Assembly: GCA_949285915.1 (NCBI GenBank) | Contig: CASDZW010000004.1 | Span: 1-64,000, forward strand | Origin: an uncultured Collinsella sp. | GTDB taxonomy: Bacteria > Actinomycetota > Coriobacteriia > Coriobacteriales > Coriobacteriaceae | DNA: 64,000 nt | Direction of reading: 5' to 3' | In this document: positions 25,108-32,722 of the stretch, one piece after another | Numbering within the stretch: the first letter of the stretch is position 1 | Layout: each line of letters begins with the position of its first letter | Program-made: the position numbers and the translations under genes | Notes under the pieces: generated by a model | The model's database searches: none | What the model saw: only the letters and a program-made list of their open reading frames with translations | What the model was told of the DNA's origin: nothing

Positions 25108-27295
25108 AATCGCCTTTGGCAACGTGCGGCGCGCGGGTAAAGATTATCTGGTCTACCTGCTTACCCTTACGCTCGCCGTCACGGTGTTCTACGCGTTCAA
25201 CACCATCTCGGTGCAGGTGGATATCGCAGGCGTCTCGGCGCAAAACAACGGTGTGGGCGAGTTGCTCGGCAGCGTTATCTCGGGCCTCACAGTGTTCCTC
25301 GCCCTCGTTATGGGCTTTCTCATGGTGTATGCCAACAACTTCATCATGAAGCGGCGCAAAAAGGAGTTCGGTCTCTACCAGGTGCTTGGTATGGGGCGCG
25401 GGCAGGTGTCTGCCATCATGGCGCTCGAGACGCTCTTTGTCTCGGGGGCGGCGCTCGTACTGGGGCTTTTGCTCGGTCTTGCGCTCTCTCAGCTTATGGT
25501 GTTCTTTACGGCGTCGCTCTTTAAGACACAGATTGCCGACTTCCACTTCTTCTTCTCGCTCGGCGCGTTTGTGACCACGATGGGCTGTCTTGTCGCTATC
25601 TTCTTGGTCACGCTTATCTTCAACCTGCGCGTGGTGGGTCGCGCGCGCATCATCGACCTTATGAGCGCGAGCCGCCAAAACGAGACGGTAAAGACGCGCA
25701 ACCCCTGGATATCTGCAGCGGTCTTTCTTGTGGGCCTTGCGGCGATTATCGTTGCGTACGTGCGCCTGCTGCACGACGGGCTGCCCTACGACGGTCAGCC
25801 CGAGGCTATGAGCGCGTTTCTTGTCACCACGCTCATTGTGGTGGCGGGCACGATCCTCTTCTTCTTTGGTCTGTCGGGCTTTCTTCTCAAAGCGCTGCAG
25901 AGCGCGCGTGGTCTGTATTGGCGTGGCCTCAACATGGTGACGATGCGCCAGCTTGCCGCCAAGGTGAACACCGTGTCCTTCTCGATGGCCGTGATCGCGA
26001 TGATTCTCTTTCTGGCCATCACCTCGGTAACGACGGGCATGTCCCTCGCCGACACGATGAACAACACCGTCGAGCGCGGCACGCCCGTGGACTACACGCG
26101 CTGCCTGGTGTATTGGGGTCCGCGGTCTGTTGGCGAGATGAACGACAACGCCGCCTATTACGGTGACGATACGCGCTACGCCGTGGCCGATGGGCCCGTG
26201 GACATGATGGAGGCGGGCAAGAACGATGTAGTGGAGCCGGACACGTCCGAGGCGCACCCCTTCGACCTCGCCTCGATTGCGGGGGAGTGGGTCCAAGTGG
26301 ACACCTTCGACTCCACGCCGCGCGGCGCCGACCGTCCGGTAGTGACGTTGCCGGAGCTCTGCGATGCCGTGGACATGCCGCTGCCGGCGGGCACGGAGAC
26401 CTCAGATATGACGACGCTCGGCCTCGCGGTCATGACGGAATCCAACTACAACGACTACCTGCGTTTTCGCGGCATGGAGCCGATTGACCTCGATGAGAGT
26501 GGCTACACCATTACCTCCGACATGGGCGCTACCGTAAACGACGTCTATAACAAGGTGCTTGCCGAGGGCGTTGAGCTCACCATCGGCGGGAGGACGCTCA
26601 CGCCGGTACAGGACCGCGTGCCGGAGGACGCGAGCACGTTCCAAAACGCCATGATGGGCATGAATTCCGGCACCATCGTGCTGCCGGACGACCTGGTGGC
26701 CGCACTCGATCTGCCGCCGTACTACAGCTACCTCATGGTGAACTACGCCAACGGTGTTTCGACCGAAGAGGGCGATGCCTACGCAGAGGCGCACCGTACC
26801 TATAGCAACGTATTGAACGACGCGGGAGAGAGCATCGCCGGCTGGGGTACCGAGGCGACGCGCACCACGACCTACGAGAGCACCGATACCATGAACGGCC
26901 TCATCAGCTACCTCGCCATCTACATTGGCTTTGTGCTCGTGGTGGCTTGTGCGGCGATCCTCACCATCCAGCAGCTCTCAGGCGTGGCGGACGCCGGGGC
27001 AAACTACCGAATCTTGGCAGAGCTCGGCACCTCTACGAAGGAGATTTCCCATTCCGTGCTGGCGCAGCAAACGGTCTTCTTCCTGTTCCCGCTGCTTATG
27101 GGTGTCGCTCATTCTATCGTGGCGCTCAGTGTGATTATCAAGCTCGTGGCGCTCTTTGGTGGACTCACCATCGAGGGCACCGTGGGCATCACGGGCCTGA
27201 TCTTTGTGGTCGGCTACGGCGGGTACTTCTGCGTGACCTATCTCATGAGCAAGGGCATGGTGCGTGACTTTGTGAGGGTGCGCGCATCTGAGTAG
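25097..27295 (+). CDS. BceB-type FtsX-like ABC permease
   Basis: A 732-aa permease with the BceB layout: TM1 near residues 18-40, a pair of helices around 60-90, more around 110-135, 150-180, 205-225 and 240-265, two near 290-310, a large extracytoplasmic loop (about 315-610) between the seventh/eighth helices, and three C-terminal helices (about 615-640, 670-695 and 700-725). It begins [24 protein letters not shown], a family hallmark. It overlaps the ATPase gene at its start. The loop is the peptide- or lipid II-sensing part in studied members. A terminator follows the stop. Confidence 0.93.
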   Translation: MLCKIAFGNVRRAGKDYLVYLLTLTLAVTVFYAFNTISVQVDIAGVSAQNNGVGELLGSVISGLTVFLALVMGFLMVYANNFIMKRRKKEFGLYQVLGMGRGQVSAIMALETLFVSGAALVLGLLLGLALSQLMVFFTASLFKTQIADFHFFFSLGAFVTTMGCLVAIFLVTLIFNLRVVGRARIIDLMSASRQNETVKTRNPWISAAVFLVGLAAIIVAYVRLLHDGLPYDGQPEAMSAFLVTTLIVVAGTILFFFGLSGFLLKALQSARGLYWRGLNMVTMRQLAAKVNTVSFSMAVIAMILFLAITSVTTGMSLADTMNNTVERGTPVDYTRCLVYWGPRSVGEMNDNAAYYGDDTRYAVADGPVDMMEAGKNDVVEPDTSEAHPFDLASIAGEWVQVDTFDSTPRGADRPVVTLPELCDAVDMPLPAGTETSDMTTLGLAVMTESNYNDYLRFRGMEPIDLDESGYTITSDMGATVNDVYNKVLAEGVELTIGGRTLTPVQDRVPEDASTFQNAMMGMNSGTIVLPDDLVAALDLPPYYSYLMVNYANGVSTEEGDAYAEAHRTYSNVLNDAGESIAGWGTEATRTTTYESTDTMNGLISYLAIYIGFVLVVACAAILTIQQLSGVADAGANYRILAELGTSTKEISHSVLAQQTVFFLFPLLMGVAHSIVALSVIIKLVALFGGLTIEGTVGITGLIFVVGYGGYFCVTYLMSKGMVRDFVRVRASE

Positions 27296-27311
27296 GCGTT
27301 GCAAGATAACG

Positions 27312-27351
27312 GGCCGTGCCCCGTTCCCGGGCGCGTTTACGGGGCACGGCC
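27312..27351. terminator. Strong hairpin after the BceAB-like permease
   Basis: GGCCGTGCCCCG (27312-27323) is the exact complement of 27340-27351, a 12-bp stem with a 16-nt loop, 17 bp after the stop. CTTCTGTTT follows. Likely a terminator for the operon. Confidence 0.75.
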
Positions 27352-27420
27352 GCTTCTGTTTGCGGAAAGAGAGACAAAGAACCGTTCGCAGGGGATGGTT
27401 TGGCAGCCGCTTTGCGGGGT

Positions 27421-27630
27421 CTTGGTCAATGAAACGCTTCAAATAATTATCTGGTCGGGCGAGCGCCGAGCCGGGTTTTGACCGTCTAGATAAAACCCCA
27501 GCTAGAAGAGGCGGCAGTGGAAAGGGGCCGAGGCAAAAAGGTCGTCGGGAACGGTGAGAAGGCCGTTTTTCAAGCCAAGCCCCTCCGTTTTGGGCCCTGA
27601 ATCATTATTCGAAGCGCTTCAATGACCAAG
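27421..27630. repeat. 210-bp element with 27-bp inverted ends (MITE-like)
   Basis: Ends 27421-27447 and 27604-27630 are complementary at 24 of 27 positions. Each contains a TGAARCGCTTC palindromic centre. No reading frame is shared between them. A short internal hairpin is at 27473-27498 (GGGTTTT/AAAACCC). It fills most of the 423-bp gap between the permease and the yxeA-like gene. No target-site duplication is obvious. It could be a non-autonomous transposable element, or a pair of operators for a LacI-type regulator embedded in a longer repeat. Confidence 0.6.
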
Positions 27631-27718
27631 CTGGCGTGAGGCAACGACGAATTGGTTGTTCCTGAGGCGCTGAAAAGTCATAAGCGAGGAATTGGCGAGT
27701 CCCGAAAGCGAGGTTGCT

Positions 27719-28138
27719 ATGAATCGATACGTTGCGCGCGGTTTGAAGGTGCTGGTAATCGCTGCCGCGCTTGTGCTGGCAGCGGTGGCGGCCAAGTGGG
27801 GCTACGAGAAAGTATTCATTTCTTCCGATGCGTGGTATGCGCAGGTAGACAACGAGAAGCTGACCGCGGCAGGCGAGAACAACAATGGGTTTGACTACCA
27901 CTACGATTTGCCGGCGGTGAGCGCTGAGGGTGCTACGGAGATTCTTGGGTTTGATACAAGCCGTGAGCTTCGCGAAGGTGCCTACCTGCGTTTGGAGACG
28001 CTTGCCCTCCGTGGCGTCTCCTCTTGGGAGGAGGTCACTTGGGACGAGATTCCCGCGGCCGCCCAGGAGAAGCTCGTGCCTCCGGAGAGCCAGGATGCGG
28101 CCGAGGCGATTGCCAAGGAGGCGTCTCATGCTTCCTGA
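27719..28138 (+). CDS. yxeA: YxeA-family protein (DUF1093)
   Basis: A 139-aa protein with an N-terminal membrane anchor or signal (about residues 8-27) and an extracytoplasmic YxeA domain. Marks are AWYAQVD, YHYDLPAVSAEG, LREGAYLRLET and WDEIPAAAQEKL near the end, the usual closing of the family. In Bacillus, yxeA follows the yxdLM BceAB-type transporter; the same association is seen here, with the transporter 420 bp upstream. The start follows GCGAGG. It may help the transporter handle peptides at the envelope; the molecular function is unknown. Confidence 0.8.
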   Translation: MNRYVARGLKVLVIAAALVLAAVAAKWGYEKVFISSDAWYAQVDNEKLTAAGENNNGFDYHYDLPAVSAEGATEILGFDTSRELREGAYLRLETLALRGVSSWEEVTWDEIPAAAQEKLVPPESQDAAEAIAKEASHAS

Positions 28139-28253
28139 GCTTGATTGGGGGATTGCCGTTGCCGTTGCGACCGATATCTTGATGCCCCTGGCGGGTTGGG
28201 CCGCGGCAGCAGGTGTGATGTGGCTAATCTGGAGCGCCTATCGTGCGCATTGA
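28128..28253 (+). CDS. 41-aa membrane peptide coupled to yxeA
   Basis: The ATG at 28128 lies inside the last codons of the YxeA gene, behind AAGGAGG (28115-28121), so it is translationally coupled. It encodes MLPELDWGIAVAVATDILMP followed by a hydrophobic stretch ending in WLIWSAYRAH, one membrane helix in total. It is too short for ordinary gene calls. Such peptides often modulate a membrane complex; here the BceAB-like transporter or YxeA are the obvious partners. A terminator follows 37 bp on. Confidence 0.65.
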   Translation: MLPELDWGIAVAVATDILMPLAGWAAAAGVMWLIWSAYRAH

Positions 28254-28289
28254 GCGCATTGAGCGCGGTAGATGGTATCTAGACAACAA

Positions 28290-28318
28290 AAGGGCGCCGC
28301 GGGTTGCGCGGCGCCCTT
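28290..28318. terminator. Terminator between convergent genes
   Basis: AAGGGCGCCGC (28290-28300) pairs with GCGGCGCCCTT (28308-28318), 11 bp and a 7-nt loop. It lies between the 41-aa peptide gene (plus) and the ABC-2 permease gene (minus), and CAACAAAA precedes it on the plus strand, giving a T-rich tail for the minus-strand transcript. Confidence 0.75.
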
Positions 28319-28341
28319 GGTGTCTCTAGGCAAACTATTGC

Positions 28342-29997
28342 CTAGTTGGTGTAGAGCCGTGCGTCTTTGCAGGTGTGCGTGAACCGCAGGTGCCCCGCAG
28401 CGATTCCGATGATGCCTGCTGCGAGGTTGAGGATGAGGCCCGCGGCAGGCGTGACGGTAAGCGACAGCGCGGGCGCGCCAAAGAGCCCGATAAAGCTGAG
28501 CACCATGCCGCCGATGACCGTTACGTTGATAGGCTTGCTGCGTTTGACGACCTCGTTGGGAGAGGTCCAAGAGAAGTTGGGCTCTCGGGCATCGATGCCA
28601 AGGCCGACGTTCACCATGGCGTAGAACATGCCAAAGGCAGTGACCAGAATCGAGATGGCGTGGAGAAAATCGACCTGCCCGGTCACCAGCAGGATGAGCG
28701 CAGAGGCAAGAAGCGTTATTCCCATGGGCACCGCGTTGGCGGCAAGTTTGGCGCCGAGGATCGTCCGCATGGGAAGCGGTACACTTGCGCAGATCCACGC
28801 CGCCTTGCCCTCCATGGACACCGAGCAAGCGGCGCTTGGGCTTGTGATGGCACAGAACACAAAGACCCACGGCAGTGCGTTGGCGATGCCGCTAGCGGCC
28901 TCGCGGTAGGTTGCTGCATCCATTTCGATGCCGTTGAGCGCGCCTGACGCAAGGAAGTCCTCGAGCCCCACCACGCTTAGGGCAACGGCGATGATGATCA
29001 TGAGGAGATAGCCAAATAAGCAGTTGAACGCATAGGAAGGTATGCCGAGGAGGGTCTGGAATTCTTTGCGCATAAGCGCGGCAAACGGTGCGGTATGCTC
29101 ACCGCTGCGACGGCGAAGTTCGCTGCCGGAGAGTGCGCGCCTGTGCACGCTGGCAGAAAGTGCTGCATTGATGTTGAGGTAGAAGCGCTGCATGATCTCA
29201 AGGGCGAGGGCGGGCACAGCAATCGATGTGGCGACAAATGCAACGAGCGCAACGAGGCTCCCCTTGGTGCAGGCAAGCGCGATCCAGCGGGCGGGCGGCC
29301 AGGCAATGCCGACGAGGTCGCTTGCAAGGGCAAGGCCGCTCTCGAGCTGTTGCATGGTTGCTTCATGACCGCTCATGTTGCTCGAGAACGAAAATCCGTA
29401 GACCCCGATGAATAGCGCCGCGAAAGCGACGAGCGAGATGATGATATAGGCGAGGTTCGCGTGGCGAAAGCGCGACGCGAGAGCGGCCACGCCAAAGGCG
29501 GCGAATATCGCGATGGCTGTGGGGATTGCAGGGGCGAGCACCAGGCTTATGAGGCAGCTCATCACAGCCATGGGTGTGGAGCTAACCAGTAAGAGGTAGA
29601 CAGCCCACAGAGGGCCGCCGAGCACAAGACCCAAGAAGACGGCGCTTGCGTAGAGCGCGGCAACGCGCGAGGCCACGACGGTCCGGCGCGAAATGGGAAG
29701 CGACATCACAAGGTCAAAATCGGTGAGGCCAAAGAGCGTGCCGTTTGCCTTGAGGAACGTGAACACCACGCCGCCAACAGCGCCCATGACGACCGCGAAG
29801 GCGGGAATGGCGTTGGCAAGTCCAAGGGACATGAGTGAGATGCCGGTGAGCGCGAGGTAGAACACGCCGAGAAGACAAAGCAGCACGTAGCTCCCGATGA
29901 TAAGGCAGCCGCCGCTGCGCCCTGAGCGCGTTCTCGGGGTGAGGCTGTGGAGCAGCGCCAAGAGTTGAACGCGTATGAGGATGAGAAAGGTGCGCAT
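28342..29997 (-). CDS. Large ABC-2-type permease
   Basis: A 551-aa integral membrane protein with about 12 predicted helices. The first hydrophobic segments are near residues 32-55 and 62-85; a central hydrophilic stretch of about 40 residues around 285-325 (SVHRRALSGSELRRRSGEHTAP) divides two halves. It is partner to the ATPase gene, which ends 9 bp upstream. It resembles the large exporter permeases found with YtrB-like ATPases in Firmicutes and Actinobacteria. The substrate is unknown. Confidence 0.8.
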   Translation of the reverse strand: MRTFLILIRVQLLALLHSLTPRTRSGRSGGCLIIGSYVLLCLLGVFYLALTGISLMSLGLANAIPAFAVVMGAVGGVVFTFLKANGTLFGLTDFDLVMSLPISRRTVVASRVAALYASAVFLGLVLGGPLWAVYLLLVSSTPMAVMSCLISLVLAPAIPTAIAIFAAFGVAALASRFRHANLAYIIISLVAFAALFIGVYGFSFSSNMSGHEATMQQLESGLALASDLVGIAWPPARWIALACTKGSLVALVAFVATSIAVPALALEIMQRFYLNINAALSASVHRRALSGSELRRRSGEHTAPFAALMRKEFQTLLGIPSYAFNCLFGYLLMIIIAVALSVVGLEDFLASGALNGIEMDAATYREAASGIANALPWVFVFCAITSPSAACSVSMEGKAAWICASVPLPMRTILGAKLAANAVPMGITLLASALILLVTGQVDFLHAISILVTAFGMFYAMVNVGLGIDAREPNFSWTSPNEVVKRSKPINVTVIGGMVLSFIGLFGAPALSLTVTPAAGLILNLAAGIIGIAAGHLRFTHTCKDARLYTN

Positions 29998-30006
29998 GCT
30001 GCCCTC

Positions 30007-30774
30007 CTAGCCGAGGTTGCTCTGCGCGGGCGACTCGGGCTTGTCAACATCGGTGAGCTCGAGGAACACGTCCTCAAGAGAATCGTCGCCGCGCACCTCG
30101 TCGGTAGTGCCGGAGGTAACCAGTTCGCCCTTGCGGATGATGGCAACCTTGTTGCAGAGCTTCTCGACCACTTCGAGAACATGGGAGGAGAAGAAGACTG
30201 CCCCGCCGGAGGCGGCAAGTTCGTGCAGGATGGTCTTGAGCTCGTGGGAGGCCAGCGGGTCAAGGCCAACGAAGGGCTCGTCAAGCAGAAGCAGCTTAGG
30301 TGCGTGGATCAGTGCGCCTATGAGGACGAGTTTTTGGCGCATGCCGTGCGAGTAGCCGCTGATCTGGTTGCCGAGGTCCTGGGCAATCTCCAGACGCTCG
30401 GCGAGCTCGGCGATGCGTGCCGTGCGCGCGTCAGCGGGCACCTCAAAGATGTCGGCGATGTAGGTGAGGTACTGGATACCCGTCATGAAATCGTAGATAT
30501 CGGGGTTATCCGGCACGTAGGCGATCTGGCGCTTTGCCGCGACGGGATCAGCCGATACGTCGACGCCGCAGACGCGGATCGTGCCCGCATCGACGGGCTG
30601 GACACCGGCGATGGAGCGAATAAGCGTTGTCTTGCCGGCGCCGTTGTGGCCAATGAAGCCGTAGATGTCGCCGGCCTCGACGGTGAGCGACAGGTCACGT
30701 ACGGCGAGCTTCTTGCCGTAGCGCTTCTCGTAATGGGCGACCTCGAGAATCGGGGTGCGGTTGGGGATGGACAT
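30007..30774 (-). CDS. ABC transporter ATP-binding protein
   Basis: A 255-aa ATPase. Walker A GHNGAGKTT is near residue 44, with YVPDNPDIYDFMTGIQYLTYIAD as the Q-loop region, the signature SGYSHGMRQKL, Walker B LLLLDEPFVGLDP, and the switch FSSHVLEVVEKLC. The start MSIPNRTPILEVAHY follows GGAGGAACC. It is coupled to the 551-aa permease. The ribbon-helix-helix and SPFH genes lie upstream on the same strand, which may form one transcript. Confidence 0.92.
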   Translation of the reverse strand: MSIPNRTPILEVAHYEKRYGKKLAVRDLSLTVEAGDIYGFIGHNGAGKTTLIRSIAGVQPVDAGTIRVCGVDVSADPVAAKRQIAYVPDNPDIYDFMTGIQYLTYIADIFEVPADARTARIAELAERLEIAQDLGNQISGYSHGMRQKLVLIGALIHAPKLLLLDEPFVGLDPLASHELKTILHELAASGGAVFFSSHVLEVVEKLCNKVAIIRKGELVTSGTTDEVRGDDSLEDVFLELTDVDKPESPAQSNLG

Positions 30775-30847
30775 GGTTCCTCCGAAAGGTATGCGATTGT
30801 GTGCTGTGACTTTTTGTAAGGGGATGAGGGAGAGTGGGGGATGGTCG

Positions 30848-31036
30848 CTACGATTGCGCGTCGTCCGACCCGTGTTCTTCGCTGCGCTTTTTGGGCAGGC
30901 GCCCGGCACGCTTGAGCGCATCGCGCAATATCCACTCCACCTGACCGTTGGCGCTGCGCATCTCGTCATCGGCCCAGCGTTGCACCGCCTCCCAAATGGC
31001 GGGATCTATACGAAGGGGATACTGCTTACGGGCCAT
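30848..31036 (-). CDS. Arc-like ribbon-helix-helix protein
   Basis: A 62-aa basic protein. MARKQYPLRIDPAIWEAVQR begins with the short beta strand of an Arc/CopG ribbon-helix-helix, followed by two helices (WADDEMRSANGQVEWILRDAL) and a charged tail. The ATG at 31036 is preferred because the upstream 22 codons do not resemble the family; its ribosome binding site is weak. Small RHH proteins of this kind are frequently seen beside SPFH genes in Actinobacteria (my recollection, not a search). It probably binds DNA or modulates the SPFH protein. Confidence 0.75.
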   Translation of the reverse strand: MARKQYPLRIDPAIWEAVQRWADDEMRSANGQVEWILRDALKRAGRLPKKRSEEHGSDDAQS

Positions 31037-31102
31037 ACCAACCAACTGCCTACATAGGAATGCGCTGAGAAATACGTGTTGCGAGTCTCTAAGAACCCGC
31101 AT

Positions 31103-31182
31103 CGTCCGCCGGGATGTTCCCTAAGCGCGCATTCCGCAGGCCGAAGGCCGAGGACGCGCGCGTGGGAACTTCCCGGCGGACG
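31103..31182. repeat. Long inverted repeat between SPFH and RHH genes
   Basis: CGTCCGCCGGG (31103-31113) pairs with 31172-31182, and GTTCCC (31116-31121) with 31164-31169. GCGCG and CGCGC blocks then continue the stem inward, and the centre holds GCAGGCCGAAGGCCGAGGAC. It sits a few bases after the SPFH stop on the minus strand, so it could terminate or attenuate transcription into the RHH gene. The architecture recalls the three CAGTCCTCG elements but the core differs. Confidence 0.6.
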
Positions 31183-31190
31183 CAGGTGCG

Positions 31191-32222
31191 TTAATAGAGC
31201 GAGCCAGCGTTCACGATGGGCTTCGCCTCGGACTCGCCGCAAAGGACGACCATGAGATTCGAGGCCATCTGCGCCTTGCGCTCCTCATCGAGCTCGATCT
31301 TGCCATGCTGACCGAGCTCGTCCACGGCCATCTCCACCATGGTGACAGCACCCTCGACAATCTTCTTGCGCGCGGCGATGACGGCCTCGGCCTGCTGACG
31401 GCGGAGCATCGCCTGAGCGATCTCGGGTGCGTAGGCAAGGTGCGTGAGGCGTGCGTCGTCCACGGCCACGCCGGCGGGCGAGAGGCGCTGCGTGAGCTCG
31501 TGCTTGAGCGCCGTGGAGACCTCTTCGATATTGGAGCGCAGCGTGATGGAGTCCATGGAGTCGCTCGAGTCCTCGGCGTGGTCGTAGGCGTAGATGCTCG
31601 CCACGTGGCGGAGCGCTGTCTCTGCCTGCGTGGCCACAAACTGCTCGTAGTTGTCCACGTCAAAGAGGGCTTTGGCGGTGTCGGCCACGTGCCACACCAC
31701 GACGTTGGCAATCTCGATGGGGTTACCCATCTTGTCGTTGACCTTCAGGATCTCGCCGTTGAGCGTTCGGGCGCGGACGGAGACCTTGGTGGAGAGGGCC
31801 TTGGTCGCTTTGGTTGCCGTCTCAATCTGCTTGCCGAGCGAGAGCCCGGACTTGCTGATGACCTCGGCCGTGGCGTTCTCGGCGGCGCCATCGGAGCCCA
31901 TGGAGCGGCTGTAGAACGGGTTTGCCCAGCGGAAGCCCTCGTCGCGGACAGTGCCTTTGTAGTCGCCGAAGAGGATGCAGACGCGCGCCTGGCCCGGCTG
32001 CAGCGTGAAGAAGCCCGAGACGAGGATGCACCAGGCGATGAAGAGGACGACGCTCGCGATGCCCATGATGACGGGGAGCGTGGCCGACTCGCCGGAATCC
32101 TCCGTGGCGACGGCGAGCACGATGCCGCCGACGAACAGGGCAATGATGACAACGATCCCAACGAGGCTCACCGCGAGCATGCCCCAGCCGGACGCAGCTT
32201 TGATCTTCTTCTCGGTACTCAT
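31191..32222 (-). CDS. SPFH/Band-7 domain membrane protein
   Basis: A 343-aa protein. Two N-terminal hydrophobic segments (about residues 14-38 and 48-70) are followed by an SPFH domain from [33 protein letters not shown] to about residue 260, and an Ala/Glu-rich helical region ([24 protein letters not shown]) typical of flotillin/prohibitin-like oligomers. The start follows GAAGGGAA. It organises membrane microdomains in known relatives; the client here is unknown. It heads a minus-strand run through the RHH gene to an ABC exporter. Confidence 0.9.
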   Translation of the reverse strand: MSTEKKIKAASGWGMLAVSLVGIVVIIALFVGGIVLAVATEDSGESATLPVIMGIASVVLFIAWCILVSGFFTLQPGQARVCILFGDYKGTVRDEGFRWANPFYSRSMGSDGAAENATAEVISKSGLSLGKQIETATKATKALSTKVSVRARTLNGEILKVNDKMGNPIEIANVVVWHVADTAKALFDVDNYEQFVATQAETALRHVASIYAYDHAEDSSDSMDSITLRSNIEEVSTALKHELTQRLSPAGVAVDDARLTHLAYAPEIAQAMLRRQQAEAVIAARKKIVEGAVTMVEMAVDELGQHGKIELDEERKAQMASNLMVVLCGESEAKPIVNAGSLY

Positions 32223-32532
32223 GAGAGTTCCCTTCTCGATGTCAGCCGCACGATGCGGCTCGCGCGCCGTACGAGACCGTTCCAGTCCCGGTGGCGCTTC
32301 CCCTGGTTTGTGGCGGGGGGGGGTGCTCCCCGAACGAACGCTTCCCTTCCGTTCGTTGATTGCATTGTGATATCACATTGGTCTCACGTCAACTACCGTT
32401 CGCCGACAAATGTGCCGGCAAACGGCCTCCGCACTGCCACACGGCTGACTGCCTTGTACGCTGCGGCCCATCCTCGGAGATGCAGTTAGCTGTAGGTAAC
32501 TTGTGAACCTCTATTATTCGGCGGACGGAGGC
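32223..32532. other. Divergent intergenic region, SPFH side of the pflB promoter
   Basis: It contains an 8-bp hairpin AACGAACG/CGTTCGTT (32333-32357), the SPFH promoter with an overlapping palindrome (32364-32392), and then about 130 bp in which I see nothing recognisable. A run of nine or more G lies near 32315. Confidence 0.6.
32364..32392 (-). promoter_or_regulatory. Probable SPFH promoter with palindromic operator
   Basis: On the minus strand TTGACG (32387-32392) and CACAAT (32364-32369) are 17 bp apart, a good sigma-A-type promoter. The perfect 12-bp palindrome TGTGATATCACA (32366-32377) overlaps the spacer and the -10, the classical position of a repressor site. The RHH protein encoded downstream is one candidate ligand. 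Confidence 0.5.
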
Positions 32533-32560
32533 TTGGGACATGGGGTCGCTATGATATGCT
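32533..32560 (+). promoter_or_regulatory. Probable pflB promoter
   Basis: TTGGGA (32533-32538), a 16-bp spacer, and TATGCT (32555-32560) with a TGN extended -10. It implies a leader of about 155 nt that can form several hairpins, including one built on GCCTTGGT/ACCAAAGGC near 32620-32640 and one just before the ribosome binding site (CCGGAGGCTCCGG, about 32688-32699). I could not match the leader to the ZTP (pfl) riboswitch. Confidence 0.45.
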
Positions 32561-32722
32561 AGCGCCCTAGATTAAATTCCCGATGAGCTGCGGAAACTGT
32601 GTTCGGGAACGCACATTCGCCTTGGTCTGGACCAAAGGCGATTGCCCGGTACGGTACCCGAGCGCTTCGGGACGACCCGTTTGCACCGGAGGCTCCGGTC
32701 AAACAATAAGGAGCGTGGTTTC

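Noticed and set aside
32540-32722. ZTP (pfl) riboswitch ahead of pflB
   Set aside because: The structured leader lacks the conserved ZTP core as I know it (no CCGCCUGGGC-like segment), so only generic hairpins are claimed.
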